A stretch of DNA of 64,000 bases, from assembly GCF_039555335.1 (NCBI RefSeq), contig NC_092629.1:34597537-34661536 (forward strand). The letters run 5' to 3'. Positions within the stretch are counted from its first letter, which is position 1, and every line of letters starts with the position of its first letter. This stretch comes from Amphiura filiformis. Its lineage: Eukaryota; Echinodermata; Ophiuroidea; Amphilepidida; Amphiuridae. Shown in pieces: positions 10,736 to 22,401 of this stretch. The position numbers and the translations under genes are program-made. The notes under the pieces are model-generated. The model saw nothing but the letters and a program-made list of their open reading frames with translations. It was not told the origin of the DNA and did no database searches.

Positions 10736-10970
10736 ATAGCAACATATTCACTAATTTAACACAACATAGCTATCAGACATAATAGTTGAGGCAAACAATG
10801 TAATTGTTGTGTTAAATTTGTGAATATATTGCTATCTTCAGTAGATAACATGTCTGATAGCTATGGTGTGTTAAATTATTGAATATATTGCTTTCATCAG
10901 TAGATAACATTATGTCTGATGGCTATGTTGTGTTAAATTAGTGAATATATTGCTTTCATCAGTAGATAAT

Positions 10971-11327
10971 ATCGTTATGAATTCGGCAGACGGCCGAATC
11001 CGGATTCGGCTTTTGGTAAATTAATTTTTGGCATGCATTACTTTTGAATTAGAGAACAAGGGATCGATGCTTTACCTATAGAGGGCGGCATATCGATTTT
11101 TTTTAACGGTTGTCGTCTTTGACCGTACTGTGAGTCACCGTTAGCTAACGCTGTATGCCGCCCTCTTTTGAATACTTATCATCTGATCTCCGTTAAAAAA
11201 TTGACATGCTGCCCTCTATCATGTATAGCATTGATCCCTTATTCTCAAATTCAAAAGTAATGAATGCGTAAAATGAATTTACCAAAAGCCGAATCCGGAT
11301 TCGGCCGTCTGCCGAATTCATAACGAT
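10971..11327. mobile_element. Foldback MITE, copy 2 of 2, inserted in the satellite
   Basis: About 357 bp, near-identical to the copy at 9452-9806, with the same TIR ATCGTTATGAATTCGGC and the same paired interior. It interrupts an inverted-orientation satellite unit between AGTAGATAAT and ATTATGTCTG. Confidence 0.9.
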
Positions 11328-11875
11328 ATTATGTCTGATAGCTATAGCCTATGTTGTGTTAAATTTGTGAATATATTACTATCATCAGTAAATAACATTA
11401 TGTCTGATAGCTATGTTTTTGTTAATTTGCAGTAGATAGCTATCATCAGTAGATAACATTTTGTCTGATAGCTATGTTGTGTTAAATTTGTGAATATATT
11501 GCTATCATCAGTAGATAGCATTATGTCTGATAGCTATACTGTGTTACATTTGTATGTTATCACAACATTGCTATCAGACATAATGTTATCTACTGAAGAT
11601 AGCAATATATTCACAAATTTAACACAACATAGCTATCAGACATAATGTTATCTACCGATGATAGCAATATATTCACAAATATAACACAACATAGCTATCA
11701 GACAAAATGCCATCTACTGATGATAGCAATATATTCACAAATTTAACACAACATAGCTATCAGACATAATGCTATCTACTGAAGATAGCAATATATTCAC
11801 AAAATTAATATAACACAACATAGCTATCGGACAAAATGATATCTACTGAAGATAGCAATATATTCACAAACATAG

Positions 11876-12974
11876 TGTGATGTGCGCTGAGTAATTTAAT
11901 TTAATTATTTAACTTTGTTTACAAGCTGAAAGTATTTCATGAGATGGATAACCCCCTTGCACTTGCAAGAGTGTGTGTGTTGTGGCATGTTCTAGGGGAA
12001 TTCCCTTTCATTCATCAGGTGATCAAAACAAACTGAATCAGAGTTATTAATATCATAGGGGATTTTCCATATTACTCAATATTTAGTGCATAGTTGCACC
12101 ATCAGGGGAATCCCTGATAACAGATTGTGAAATTGACATGATTTTGTAAAGTCCCCAGGAAGTAAATGTGACAGAATGGTCTATTAATAGATTGTGTGTA
12201 TAAAAGGTGAAGATTTGGCGTTTGGTTTCACAGAATGTCATGGGAGATTGTAACCTCCACATGTGTGTGATGGTCTTCGTGCTTCAAAAAAGAAGTACAT
12301 TTTAACCAGTTTACATAGCCAATAATTGAGCTAATTTTAATACATTGCGAGCACACAAATGTGCTCTTTCTCATCAAAGGATTAAAGTTCTTTTGTCGAA
12401 TTGCTGGAGTTTACTGGGTTTATGAAAACCACACACGTCTGTCAAATACAGCGGAGCTGTGTTAAAGAAACCTGTTCCCTGGAGAAAGAGTGATTGGTGA
12501 AAGAAACACCATTTTTGGAGAAAGCAGCGCAAGGAGATAAATACTTGGAGAAAGCAGCGCAATGAGATATATTTTTGGAGAAAGCAGCGCAAGAAGATAA
12601 GTGATTGGAGAAAGCAGCATCATTTTCGTGTGAGAATTTCATACGCAAGGATATTTATAAACGCAGGTGTACACTGGACTTCGCTGATTTTCGCAGGACA
12701 AGTTAGTGAATAAGGATATATTACATCAGTCGTCCAGAACATTTCAAGAACTTTAGGACCACCAACAAGAAGACGCTGGTTAAGTACTGATAGAATAAAA
12801 CTGATTGTGTGATTTTTTTGTATATGCAATATTGTTGTTATATGTACTTATAGCTTTGTTTTCAATTAAAGACTTAGATTTTGTTAGCTAAATCAAACAG
12901 TTTATTTGTGTTGTGCATTCGTGTGAGTTCGGGTAAAAGGTGATTTTGGCCTTGAGTCAGTACGACTCGTAACA
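11876..12974. mobile_element. Solo LTR, 1,099 bp, TSD ATAG
   Basis: It begins TGTGATGTG and ends CTCGTAACA, is flanked by ATAG (11872-11875 and 12975-12978), and the satellite resumes in register. A TATA-like box (GTATAAAAGG) lies near 12199, followed by a G-rich start region, and an ATTAAAG signal lies near 12866, as expected for U3-R-U5. Four ~30-bp repeats occur at 12513-12621. No internal coding region, hence solo. The clade cannot be assigned; a 4-bp duplication fits several LTR groups. Confidence 0.7.
12513..12621. repeat. ~30-bp tandem repeat inside the solo LTR
   Basis: Four copies of GGAGAAAGCAGCGCAA with a variable AGATAA-type spacer. Overlapping minus-strand frames here (repeated CAAFSK-like residues) merely reflect the repeat. 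Confidence 0.85.
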
Positions 12975-13288
12975 ATAGCTATCAGACATAATGTTATCTA
13001 CTGATGATAGCAATATATTCACAAATTTAACACAACATAGCTATCAGACATAATGCTATCTACTGAAGATAGCAATATATTCACAAATATAACACAACAT
13101 GGCTATCAGACATAATGCTATCTACTGAAGATAGCAATATATTCACAAATATAACACAACATGGCTATCAGACATAATGCTATCTACTGAAGATAGCAAT
13201 ATATTCACAAATATAACACAACATAGCTATCAGACAAAATGCTATCTACTGAAGATAGCAATATATTAACAAATTTAACACAACATAG

Positions 13289-13992
13289 AGGGGAGGCTAT
13301 AGCCGTGAAGGCTATAGCCGCGGAGCTGAAAGTTACCCTTACCAGCACCCTACTACCATCTTAAGGGGCTGGGTTTCCCACTGGATGTTTTATTATCCTT
13401 TGGGTGCTCCATGTGTTTTCCTGCTTATACTAGTTCTTCCTCCTTCTCAGCATCCAGTTGCCTAGGGCTAGGGCTTATTTTTAGTTTTAGTCTTCAGCGT
13501 CGTTTGCATGGTAGGACAGAATACCTGTTTCAGGTACTTCTGTAGGGTAGAGACACCTGAGTCTGGGAAAAATCGAGACTTCACTGATGCCGCTGAGGGG
13601 TACATACACACAGATCTCCTCGGCAGGCGACCAGGTGTATCCCCATATGATTCAGTATGGGTGGCAACTGGACTAAATGCTGAAACCTTTCCTTTATATC
13701 CTTTAGGCATTGAATTAGGTAAATATTTTTCGTCTATTTGATGTCTCACAGCCTGGGGACGGGGCTGTGGAAGAATTCCTCCTGCGTAATCTATGCGTGT
13801 CGTAAAAGCCGACTAAAAGAGGACCATGAAATCTTAGGGGCCAGTTGATGTTGGATGGCACCAACAGGATCGGCAGGATCAATAACAGGCTCAACCCTGA
13901 TACATGGTTAGCCCTGCATCGAGCAGCAGCGATGTAGTACGAGTTCTTGGCGCTCCTTAATATATTCAAGGATATCGGCAGTACTCGATTTT
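13289..13992 (+). other. 5' leader of the LINE
   Basis: Starts with two copies of GGCTATAGCCG. A stretch near 13799-13818 (GTCGTAAAAGCCGACTAAAA) forms a small stem-like repeat. Open frames here (13508-13741 plus, 13715-14017 minus) match nothing I recognise and are not annotated as genes. Confidence 0.6.
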
Positions 13993-15612
13993 GTGATGGG
14001 CGTTTTGGCAACCCCAAACACGGCTGTCAATGCTGCAGTGAAGAAGGCAACGGGATACCACTTCACTTATTGTTTCCCAAGATTAATCATGGAAGGTCAC
14101 AATTTGATGTTAGAGACTAACGGCATGAAGGGGGCTGTGGAACATAATGTGGACGGCTCCTCGCCCGGTAGGGTGTCCCATGGAGAGCAGGTGGGCCCAG
14201 ACCGTCAGCTAGCTACTGTTCGAAACAATAAGGTCATCTTGCGAAAAAGTAAGATCATCAGAGTTGGAACCTGGAATGTGCGAACTCTTAACCAGAGTAG
14301 GAAGCTGGAAAATGTTAAGCAAGAGATGACCCGACTTAAAATCAACATACTAGGAATAAATGAAACCAGGTGGACAAATAATGGAGACTTCAAAATCGAT
14401 GACTTCAAGATGATTTATGCAGGTGGTGACAAGCATGAGAAAGGAGTTGGGCTAATGCTAGATGCAGATATGGCTAAATGTGTGCTGGGCTATTGGACTG
14501 TAAGTGAGAGAGTTTTGCTGGTCAAACTACAAGGACAACCTTTCAATATCTCTGTTATTGTAGTATATGCTCCCACAGCAGAGAGCACAGAAGAGGAGAT
14601 TGATGCTTTTTATGATAAACTGGAGGAAGCAAAGTCTCAGTGCAAATCAGATGAAATACAACTGATCATGGGAGATTTGAATGCAAAGGTGGGGCAAGGA
14701 CAAGATGGCAAAACAGTAGGCGAGTTTGGACTTGGAGATAGAAATGAGCGTGGTGATAGATGGGTGCAGTGGTGTGAAGCAAACAACATGGTAATCACAA
14801 ACACTTGGTTTAAGGAGCACCCCAGAAGAATATATACATGGAAGAGCCCTGGGGATCGCACAAGGAACCAGATAGATTACATAACCATTAATGACAGATT
14901 TAGAAGAGCAGTGAAACATGCGAAGACACATCCAGGGGCAGACTGCGGAAGTGATCATATTCCAGTAGTATGCACACTTCGTTGTAAGCTGAGAAAGTTG
15001 AAGAGAGCGAAGATCACGAAGAAGGTAGATTTTGAACAGCTGAAGAAACCAGAGATCCGAATGGAGTATTCCATCAAAGTGGAGAACAGGTTTGAGCAAC
15101 TTATAGACGAAGGAGAAGAGATGACATGGGAATCAATGAGGGATATCTTGGTTGAAACAGCAGAGGAATGCCTGCCAAAGAAGAAGAGAGAAAGTAAAAG
15201 CAAGTGGATGACAGAAGAAATTCTATCAATGATGAGAGACAGGCAAAAGATCATGGACAGGGATTCGAAAGAATATAGAGAGTTGGACAGGCAAATAAAG
15301 AAACGTTGCAAGGAGGCCAAAGAGACCTGGCTGAATAGTGAATGTGCCAAAATTGAGAGTCAATTTGGAGAGAATCGGAATGTGTACCAGAGGATAAATG
15401 AGATCTCAGGCAGGAAATCAGGCTGTTCAAGCTCTGGGTGCATCAAGGCAAAGAATGGTAATATGCTGGTAGGGAAAGATGATGTAATGAAAAGGTGGAT
15501 GGAATATGTTGGGGAGTTATTTCACGATGTAAGGGACGGTTTGCCAAGCTTTCCAGATTCTATTGAGGGTCCAAAGATATTGCAGTCAGAGGTTCGATCA
15601 GCTATAAAATGA
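13993..15612 (+). pseudogene. LINE endonuclease and N-terminal reverse transcriptase segment
   Basis: 539 codons. Residues ~1-88 are a poorly conserved leader. From ~89 an exonuclease-endonuclease-phosphatase domain is clear: VGTWNVRTLN, ILGINETRW (catalytic Glu), VIVVYAPTAES, LIMGDLNAKVG (Asp/Asn), RNQIDYI, and GSDHIPVV (catalytic Asp-His) near residue 318. The enzyme nicks target DNA to prime reverse transcription. After it comes a basic linker (KRAKITKKVDF and onward) and the start of the RT region (EVRSAIK). The stop at 15610-15612 falls inside the RT fold, and the next open frame begins in an overlapping ATGA, so this is either a lost base in an A run or a frameshift site; decay is more likely because two further breaks follow. 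Confidence 0.85.
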
Positions 15613-15812
15613 TGAGCAGAAATAAGGCTGCTGGGCCAGATGGAATTGTTGTTGAAATGATTGAAGCATTAGAGGATTATGGAATTGAGAAACTGGCAGG
15701 AGTCATCAACAGAATGTATGATGATGGGATATTTCCGGAAGACCTGAGCAAATCAATCTTTATTGCTCTTCCCAAGAAACCTGGCGCTGTGGATTGTGAA
15801 CAACACCGTTAG
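15609..15812 (+). pseudogene. LINE reverse transcriptase, segment 2
   Basis: 67 codons continuing the RT: RNKAAGPDGIVVEMI is the conserved motif 1 region and FIALPKKPGA is motif 2. It runs one frame off the preceding segment and ends at a stop (15810-15812) where the family would continue into the next segment; a small deletion here shifts the frame again. Confidence 0.85.
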
Positions 15813-16620
15813 CCTTATGAGCCATGTTACAAAGATAATTCTAAGAATCCTGTTACTCCGTGCAAGAAGTAGAATAAAACCTGAGATTGGTAAAGAGCAG
15901 TTCGGCTTTGTAGAAGATGCTGGTACCAGGAATGCGATTTATGTCTTGAGAATGATAACAGAGAGAGCGGTAGAGATGCAGAAGGATGTTTTCATGTGTT
16001 TCATTGACTACTCAAAAGCCTTTGACAAGGTGAGACATGATCAGCTTTTTGAAGATCTTGGTAAGCTAGACCTGCATGGAAAGGATCTACGACTGTTGCA
16101 GAACCTTTATTGGAACCAAACAGCGTGCATAAGGGTGGATGGAGATTGTAGTGAATATACAAGCATTAAGAGAGGAGTCAGACAGGGATGTGTGATGTCA
16201 CCAGATCTCTTTAATTATTACAGTGAGCTGATCCTAAGGGAGCTAGAAAAGGAAAATGGTCTCGGTATAGGTGGACATAACATCACGAACATAAGATATG
16301 CAGATGACACTGTCCTATTAGCTGAGTCTGAGGAGGATCTGCAAAGGCTTCTTGATGTGGTGGTTCAGGAAAGTGAGAGGAAAGGTTTATCGTTAAATTG
16401 CAAGAAGACAGAATGTATGGTGGTATCAAAGACTAAAAGCCCAACATGCATATTGAAGGTGAAAGATCAAAGAATTAAGCAAGTTTCCTCCTTCAACTAC
16501 CTTGGCAGTCTAATCACAGAAGATGCCAGATGTATTAAGGAGGTTAAGAGAAGGATTGCACTGGCTAAGTCTGCGTTCTCAAAATTAGACAAGATCCTAA
16601 AAACAGTGCCCTCAGTATAG
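15813..16620 (+). pseudogene. LINE reverse transcriptase, catalytic segment
   Basis: Continues from SLMSHVTKIILRILL through GKEQFGFVEDAGTRNAI, FIDYSKAFDKVRHDQLF (motif A, catalytic Asp), RGVRQGCVMSPDLFNYY (motif B) and IRYADDTVLLAES (motif C, YADD box), to FNYLGSLI. All catalytic residues are present in this segment, yet the frame ends at 16618-16620 before the C-terminal domain. Confidence 0.85.
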
Positions 16621-17078
16621 AGACCAGAATTCGGGTACTCAACTGCTATGTCATCCCTGTATTAATGTATGGAAGTGAAGCATGGTCAATAACAACAGAC
16701 ATTAAAAGAAGATTGGAGAGCTGCGAGATGTGGTTCCTTAGAAGAATGATGAAGATCCCGTGGACTGATAAAGTGTCTAATGACGATGTCCTAAGTAGAG
16801 CAAATGTGAACAGGAAGCTGTTACGTGAAATCAGAGTTAAGCAGCTCAAATTCCTTGGTCATATCCTCAGAAAGGATGGTTTCGAGAACCTAGTATTGAC
16901 AGGAAGAATAGAAGGAACAAGGAGCAGAGGCAGGAAGAGAGTGATGTGGTTATCAAATCTGAAAGACTGGCTAAAAGAAAGGGGAGCTGAACATAAAACG
17001 ACAGAGCTTCTGGAGATGGCTTATAACAGAGAATTGTGGCATGACATGATCGCCAACGTCTTAGGATATGGCACCTAG
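16613..17078 (+). pseudogene. LINE C-terminal domain
   Basis: A third frame carries RVLNCYVIPVLMYGSEAW, FLRRMMKIPWTDKVSND and LKFLGHILRKDG, the thumb and connection region of RTE-type reverse transcriptases, ending at a stop 17076-17078. Only a few bases separate this stop from the 3' end of the element. Confidence 0.8.
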
Positions 17079-17505
17079 AGAGAGAGCTATCAGACATAAT
17101 GCTATCTACTGAAGATAGCAATATATTCACAAATATAACACAACATAGCTATCAGACATAATGCTATCTACTGAAGATAGCAATATATTTACAAATATAA
17201 CATAGCTATCAGACAAAATGCTATCTACTAAAGATAGCAATATATTCACAAATATAACACAACATAGCTATCAGACATAATGCTATCTACTGAAGATAGC
17301 AATATATTCACAAAATTAACACAACATAGCTATCAGACATAATGCTATCTACTGATCTACTGAAGATAGCAATATATTCACAAATTTAACACAACATTGC
17401 TATCAGATATAATGCTATCTACTGACGATAGCAATATAATCACAAATTTAACACAATTGCTATCAGATATAGGCCCTATGCTATCTACTGAAGATAGCAA
17501 TATAT

Positions 17506-18610
17506 ATAGCAGAACAAACGGGTTATCTTTTGGGCATTTCAGTTTTAACATTGGATCCTATAGGTTTTGAGTTACTCTCTCGTCATGAATTGGGGTAATT
17601 TACTTTTTTTTGATGTGTTTAGTTTGGATGCCTGTTACACTAGAATTATATATTTTTCTTTTATTGCATCTCTTTCAAAATTAATAAAATCAAATTACCT
17701 AGTCGTTAATTTTTATTTTTGAGCAAATGATGAACCCACGTAAAATGTCTCAAAAGGTGTAAATGTATTACACAGTAGGCCTATGTATGACTTTACAAAA
17801 TATCATGTTACCATGTTTACACCATTAGGCCTATAATAGGCTAATAGTTTACAGATGGTCTGGATAAACAAAAAATGTGCATTGCATTTCATCGGCATCT
17901 AGGCCTATAACATGATAACGGGATTTAATATTTAGTGGGGCTAAATGTTATCATCTAAGTGGTTGTTTATTTGCAAGGACTTTGACGCCGCCCCCCCAAT
18001 TTTTTTTTTTTTTTTTTTGAAACTGGGACTACAATTTTAGTCTCGGGCACAGGAATCTGTGTAAATCATACAATTCTCACCAGACACCCCCTGCCCACTC
18101 AGTGGTGGAAAAACGCCCTCTGTAAAGGAAAAGTTTAGCTATAAAAATATTAATGCGCTAAATGCTCCGTTTTATTGCCTAATATTATTAATAATTGATT
18201 AATATACGTAGAATGCCTTTTTACACTTCATTTTATCCAGTTTTTTATGCTACTTATTTTTAAAGTGAGGAAGCATGCTTTGAAGAGTATAAAATTAATA
18301 TTTTAGCAGAACTATTTGTTTAATTATAATGTATAAAAATTAAAATTTAGGTGTTGCTAGGCTCACGTTTCCACGTACACATTCAATGAATAGTGTATCT
18401 AAGTTTTCACTTTTAGGAAGCCCGTTGTCACTTTACAACTTAAAAAGTAAGGACCATGTATGAAAAAATAAGAGAGTATATATCTATATTAATTGTTTTG
18501 TGTTGCTTGAAAGTTTCCAGTGATTCCGAGAAGCTTAAAAATTTTACGTCAGTTTCGGTGCAAAATTCGACAGCCGACGTATGTAAACACTACGTCTACG
18601 GTATTCCTTG
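17506..18610. other. Intergenic sequence, nothing recognised
   Basis: AT-rich non-coding DNA with scattered TAGGCCTA phrases and a T run near 18000-18020. A short open frame at 18456-18647 overlaps the next palindromic element and is not considered real. Confidence 0.5.
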
Positions 18611-18611
18611 T

Positions 18612-18775
18612 ACTAAAGTAATATTCAGATTTCCTTTTACAAATTAAGCATACTGCTAGCCGTCCAGCGCGTATTATTTTGCACAAGGTCCAATGCACGC
18701 GCTTGACGTCGCGCGCGTATACGCGACGTCAAGCGCGTGTCAAGTTATGCTGTCAAAAGAAATCTGAATATTACT
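18612..18775. mobile_element. Palindromic foldback element
   Basis: Outer arms AGTAATATTCAGATTTC (near 18617) and GAAATCTGAATATTACT (near 18757) flank a GC-rich perfect palindrome in the centre. Read as a MITE or foldback element of about 165 bp. Confidence 0.65.
18696..18739. promoter_or_regulatory. Perfect CpG-rich 18-bp inverted repeat with CRE-like half sites
   Basis: Arms 18696-18713 and 18722-18739 are exact reverse complements separated by 8 bp. Each arm contains TTGACGTCGCG or its complement, so two TGACGT CREB/ATF-like half sites face each other. Seven CpGs per arm in an AT-rich setting is unusual. A regulatory role is inference only; it is the loop region of a foldback element. Confidence 0.4.
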
Positions 18776-18992
18776 ATATCATATATGCATGTATGCCATA
18801 GTCGATGTCTCGTTCCAGTTGTAGTAACTACAAATTTCGAACGTTTGAAGACTTGTCTTAAGTTGTAGCAGGTGCCATAGGGCGTCTTCAGTGTTAATTG
18901 TTTTCATTATAAAATAATTATATTAAATTTAAAATTTGTCTTACTTTCCGGTTTCCCCACCAGGCATGCCAGGGTGTTGAGTCGTATTATTA

Positions 18993-19376
18993 GGCCCTTC
19001 GCACTTGATTATTAGTTTCCTGTTTACCGCCCGCATCCAAAATTGAGCGTCTCAAAATAATTATTTTATTTTTATTTCTTATTTTCTCCTTTAAAATAAC
19101 AACTACTTCTACTTGCCATTTTCTGACTTTAATATAAATATCAACAATAATGATGAATGAACAAAGAGTACAACTACACCTTCAATTATTTATAAAATCA
19201 AATATTGTTGTAAAATAATTAAATGCCCGCTCTAGTAATCAAAATGAGTCAATAGTTGCTTGTAATAGTTCAAACTAAATAAAGAAAATAAAAGATAATT
19301 AATAATTAAAAGTCACCTTGTCCCTTTTTCAAAATCTTTAGTTTAACAGGAAACTAATAATCAAGTGCGAAGGGCC
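18993..19376. mobile_element. Harbinger-like MITE, TSD TTA
   Basis: 384 bp with ~30-bp terminal inverted repeats starting GGCCCTTCGCACTTGATT and ending with the complement, flanked by TTA on both sides (18990-18992, 19377-19379). A 3-bp TTA duplication and GGCC-type termini are typical of PIF/Harbinger derivatives. Non-coding. Confidence 0.8.
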
Positions 19377-19613
19377 TTACCAACTAGAACTAGAACTAGA
19401 ATATTGACAATAATAATAATAATTTAGTAGCCTAGTAGGTATGCCAGGTGAATTCAAATTTGCCATCAAACTGCATCATTTTATATACCAAATTAAAGCC
19501 CTTGAGCAGGGGTAGTGCGAGCGCAAAAAATCAACGGGTCCAATTTAATTTTTCTGGACCCTAGGCTTTGGTACCTGCAAAACCAACATTTAAGGGGTCC
19601 AATGAGAATTTAA

Positions 19614-22029
19614 CGCGGCTGTGTACTCTAGACATTGTTTCTTTCGCGAAATTGAGTTTTTTTTATATGTTTGTACTAGGGGGGTCACATCATTATTTTA
19701 TCTACAATATAAATGTTTGGCATTAAGTTTTTCAGAAGCATCTTGCAAAAAGATGAAGATAGCAATTTAAATGGTTCAAATTGGATAAAGCGTTTTGAAG
19801 TTCGCCAATTTAAAATTTCCTAAAAATTGCTGTTTTTCAGCATGATTTGGATAAAAACGCATGTTTTCGACAATATGGCATGTTTGAAGACTAAAAAAAT
19901 CAAAATTATATGCTTCCTATGTCTGATTTTCACTTTAAGTTGCTGTATAACTGAGTCTTTCAACATAGATATGTCAAGAGGTACATCATTTGCTTCAGTT
20001 TTTGAAAAAGATTACTCCAAATATGGACTAAAATACCAAAATCAAGGATTGTCGCACTCTCATTTTAACCCCTTGCAGAATAAAATTGCAGGTTTACGAC
20101 AATCTCAGATTAAAAATATGAATTGTGAATGGCTGCATTTACACTAAGCCAACTCTAACCCTTGGGTTGAAACACAAAAACAACAACAAATGCTTCATGT
20201 GCATCAAAATATTGTGAGAAATTGCCTCCAAAGTGGGAAAAATCTAGAAAATCAAGGAAATTGCCGCTCAATGTAAAAAAGTGCTACAGAATGAAACAGC
20301 AAGTTACGGACACCCTCGGAATAAAAATATCAACTTTGTACATCCATATTCAAGGTAAAACAGCTCTAGGACTTCAAGTTGGACCACTGCAGTAGATAAA
20401 AAAACAAGTTGGTCATAATATGTTGATAACTACACTCCAGAAATGGAAAAATATGAAAACTTCACAAGTAAGGTCAACAATTTCTATATGGGAAAATACA
20501 CAGGAAAATGGCCAAAAAACAAATGTTTCAATATATTGCCATTTTTGAACCCAACATCCTAGAAATTTCTTGTTTACGTCAAAAGAAAGATATTTTTGTG
20601 GAGATTCAGGAAAAAGGAGTCTCAATTTGATTGCACATGTGGCACACAGTAGGGTAACTCATCATCTACAGTCATCATATCAAAATTTCACCCTTGGCCG
20701 GCGTTTCCTATGGGAAAATACACACGTTTCGGGCAAAAAAACATCAAATTTTCAAATTTATCGTGAGAAAAAACAAGTTGTGCCAAAATAAAGATACATT
20801 TCTCATGGTTCAGAAAAAGTAACTTTAAAATTCACTACATCGTTGGCACCGGTCGAAAAACTCACTTTCTAAAGGCAATTTCTTAATTTCTTCTGCGGAT
20901 CCAGACACTGGTCTTTGCTGATAAATAATCGGGTGCTTTCACAGAGCCGCCGTGTAAAATTCAAAAGGTCAATAGACCTACAAAATATTTTTTTTGTAAC
21001 TTCACATATACTAAATAAATATTTCAAAATGTTTAGGTCTGTATGAAGAAAACAATTTGATATTTTTTTATGCTCAAAACATGCCATTGTTCATTTATGG
21101 GTCGTATGCAGACACATAATGAGCAAATGTGTGACCCCCCTATATTGTACTTTGTTATGTTTTTTATAAATACAAGGAATGAAAATCCAGATTTATAAAC
21201 TCCAACTGCAATATTTTAAGGATTTTATTTCACGATTCCACTCGTGTTTGAAATTTAAAAGGAAAGAAAATCTTTGTTGTACCAGCAGGGTACACGCAAG
21301 AATAACGCATCGCGTTCGCGTGTGCATCGCGCAATTTGGTAACGCACAGATACGCTACGCATACGCGACTCTTATCTGCATGCGTGGCGCATCTTATGGA
21401 TACACCACGGAAGCACTGATTTCACAAAAACCTAGCGGTCAAATGGCTCCGTTTTAGCTGATAAAATGTGATTTTTTTCAAGTTCTTTCCCCCGATTTAA
21501 ACATCAAGATATGAATAGATTTCGCCCAAACTTGTCAAGGGGCTGTGGATTTACCCGATGTTCACGTAATGTAAGGTAGAAAAACGAGAACTGCCACATT
21601 CTCCTGTAAGCTTTGATCAAGGTGCAAAATGTGACCACTTTAAACTTCAACGGCCTTTATTTCAATGTTCATTTTCTCGGTAAAATGACGATTTAGGTAC
21701 ACGATAACTCAATAAATATAGCATCTATAGGTAAGCAATTATGCTCATCATAAAAAGCATGATTGACTTAAGAAACGGTTTTCTCATTTTTTTATATTTT
21801 GGTCTATTTCCAATTTTAGGCATCATTTTGTGCAAATAGGCGGTTGTGAATTTTAAAAAGTTCATTTTGATGCCTTATATGGTCAATATCTCCAAAAATA
21901 AGGCCAATATCAAAAAACTAAAAAAAAACCGTTTTTGGAATGGTGCCTCAAGATTAAGAAAAAAGCAAAACAAAAATTTTTGGAAAGAGTGTTTTTTTGT
22001 TATGATGTACCTGAGAGTACACAGCTGCC
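19614..22029 (+). mobile_element. TTAA-flanked element, copy A
   Basis: Left end CGCGGCTGTGTACTCTAG directly after TTAA (19610-19613); right end GAGAGTACACAGCTGCCC followed by CTAA, a one-base variant. It is homologous to copy B in PAPST1 intron 1 and to inverted copy C at 22402-24990; shared tracts include the one starting AAGGAATGAAAATCC (from 21174) and ACTCAATAAATATAGCATC. TTAA target use fits the piggyBac or Kolobok superfamilies; no transposase is recognisable. Nested insertion at 19677-21142. Confidence 0.75.
19677..21142. mobile_element. Insertion inside copy A, TIR TAGGGGGGTCACA
   Basis: Inserted relative to copy B. Perfect 13-bp termini TAGGGGGGTCACA and TGTGACCCCCCTA; flanks GTTTGTAC and TATTGTAC agree at 6 of 8 bases, fitting a decayed 8-bp duplication of the hAT type. 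About 1.47 kb; I recognise no transposase in it. Confidence 0.65.
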
Positions 22030-22401
22030 CTAAGGAGTCGACCTGTCCGAAATTCTAAGCTTTGGAACTTGTCAAATATTCCAGTGAAATTATTAGTGTC
22101 GTTGGCCTATGGTGATTTGGAAGATTTACTGATCTTTTTGTTTTTTTACTTTTGATCGACGATTCTTATGTACTGATTTGCTACTCCGTGCATCGTAAAA
22201 CTAATGAGTCCATACAGTTTTTATCGGACCCTTTGGTCACTTTCATCTTGTGATTTAAGGAGTCCAAAATGGCCAAAATAAAAAATAAGGAGTCCCTGGA
22301 CGCCATAAACTCCTTAAATCGACCCTTGTCAAATTCCTGTGTTTTCTGTTTTTTTTCTTAAATTACGTAAATTTTTCTGTGACACAAAGAACTTGCCACT
22401 T
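22030..22401. other. Short segment between copies A and C
   Basis: Non-coding. It contains an inverted pair of short phrases (AAGGAGTC and GACTCCTTA) and a phrase TCCAAAATGGCCAAAATAA resembling one in the MITE at 34649-34827. Confidence 0.4.

Larger units (their letters stand above)
13289..17084 (+). mobile_element. RTE-type non-LTR retrotransposon (LINE), frameshifted
   Basis: A ~3.8-kb element inserted in the satellite. Order: ~700-bp leader starting with a doubled GGCTATAGCCG motif, apurinic-like endonuclease, reverse transcriptase, C-terminal domain, and a short 3' end with an AG-dinucleotide tail instead of poly(A). The EN-RT layout, the sequence style of the endonuclease (close to the BovB-derived domain of craniofacial development protein 2) and the tail fit the RTE group. 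The reading frame is broken near 15610, 15797 and 16612, so the copy is inactive. A clear target duplication was not found. Confidence 0.85.
9815..17505. repeat. ~62-bp satellite array, interrupted and partly inverted
   Basis: Unit of about 62 bp with landmarks TAGCTATCAGACATAATG, CTATCTACTGAAGATAGC, AATATATTCACAAATTT and AACACAACA. Satellite blocks remain at 9815-10009, 10736-10970, 11328-11875, 12975-13288 and 17085-17505, roughly 25-30 units in all. Units at about 10790-11555 run in the opposite orientation to those at 11560-11875 and beyond, so the array contains an inversion point near 11556. Each unit carries the small hairpin GCTATC-N7-GATAGC. Insertions account for the gaps: two solo LTRs, a MITE and a LINE. 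Confidence 0.9.

Noticed and set aside
14205..15350. Minus-strand open frames opposite the LINE endonuclease
   Set aside because: Shadow frames of a long coding region on the plus strand.
20413..22058. Several short open frames in TTAA copy A
   Set aside because: None shows a transposase motif; they are interrupted in copies B and C.
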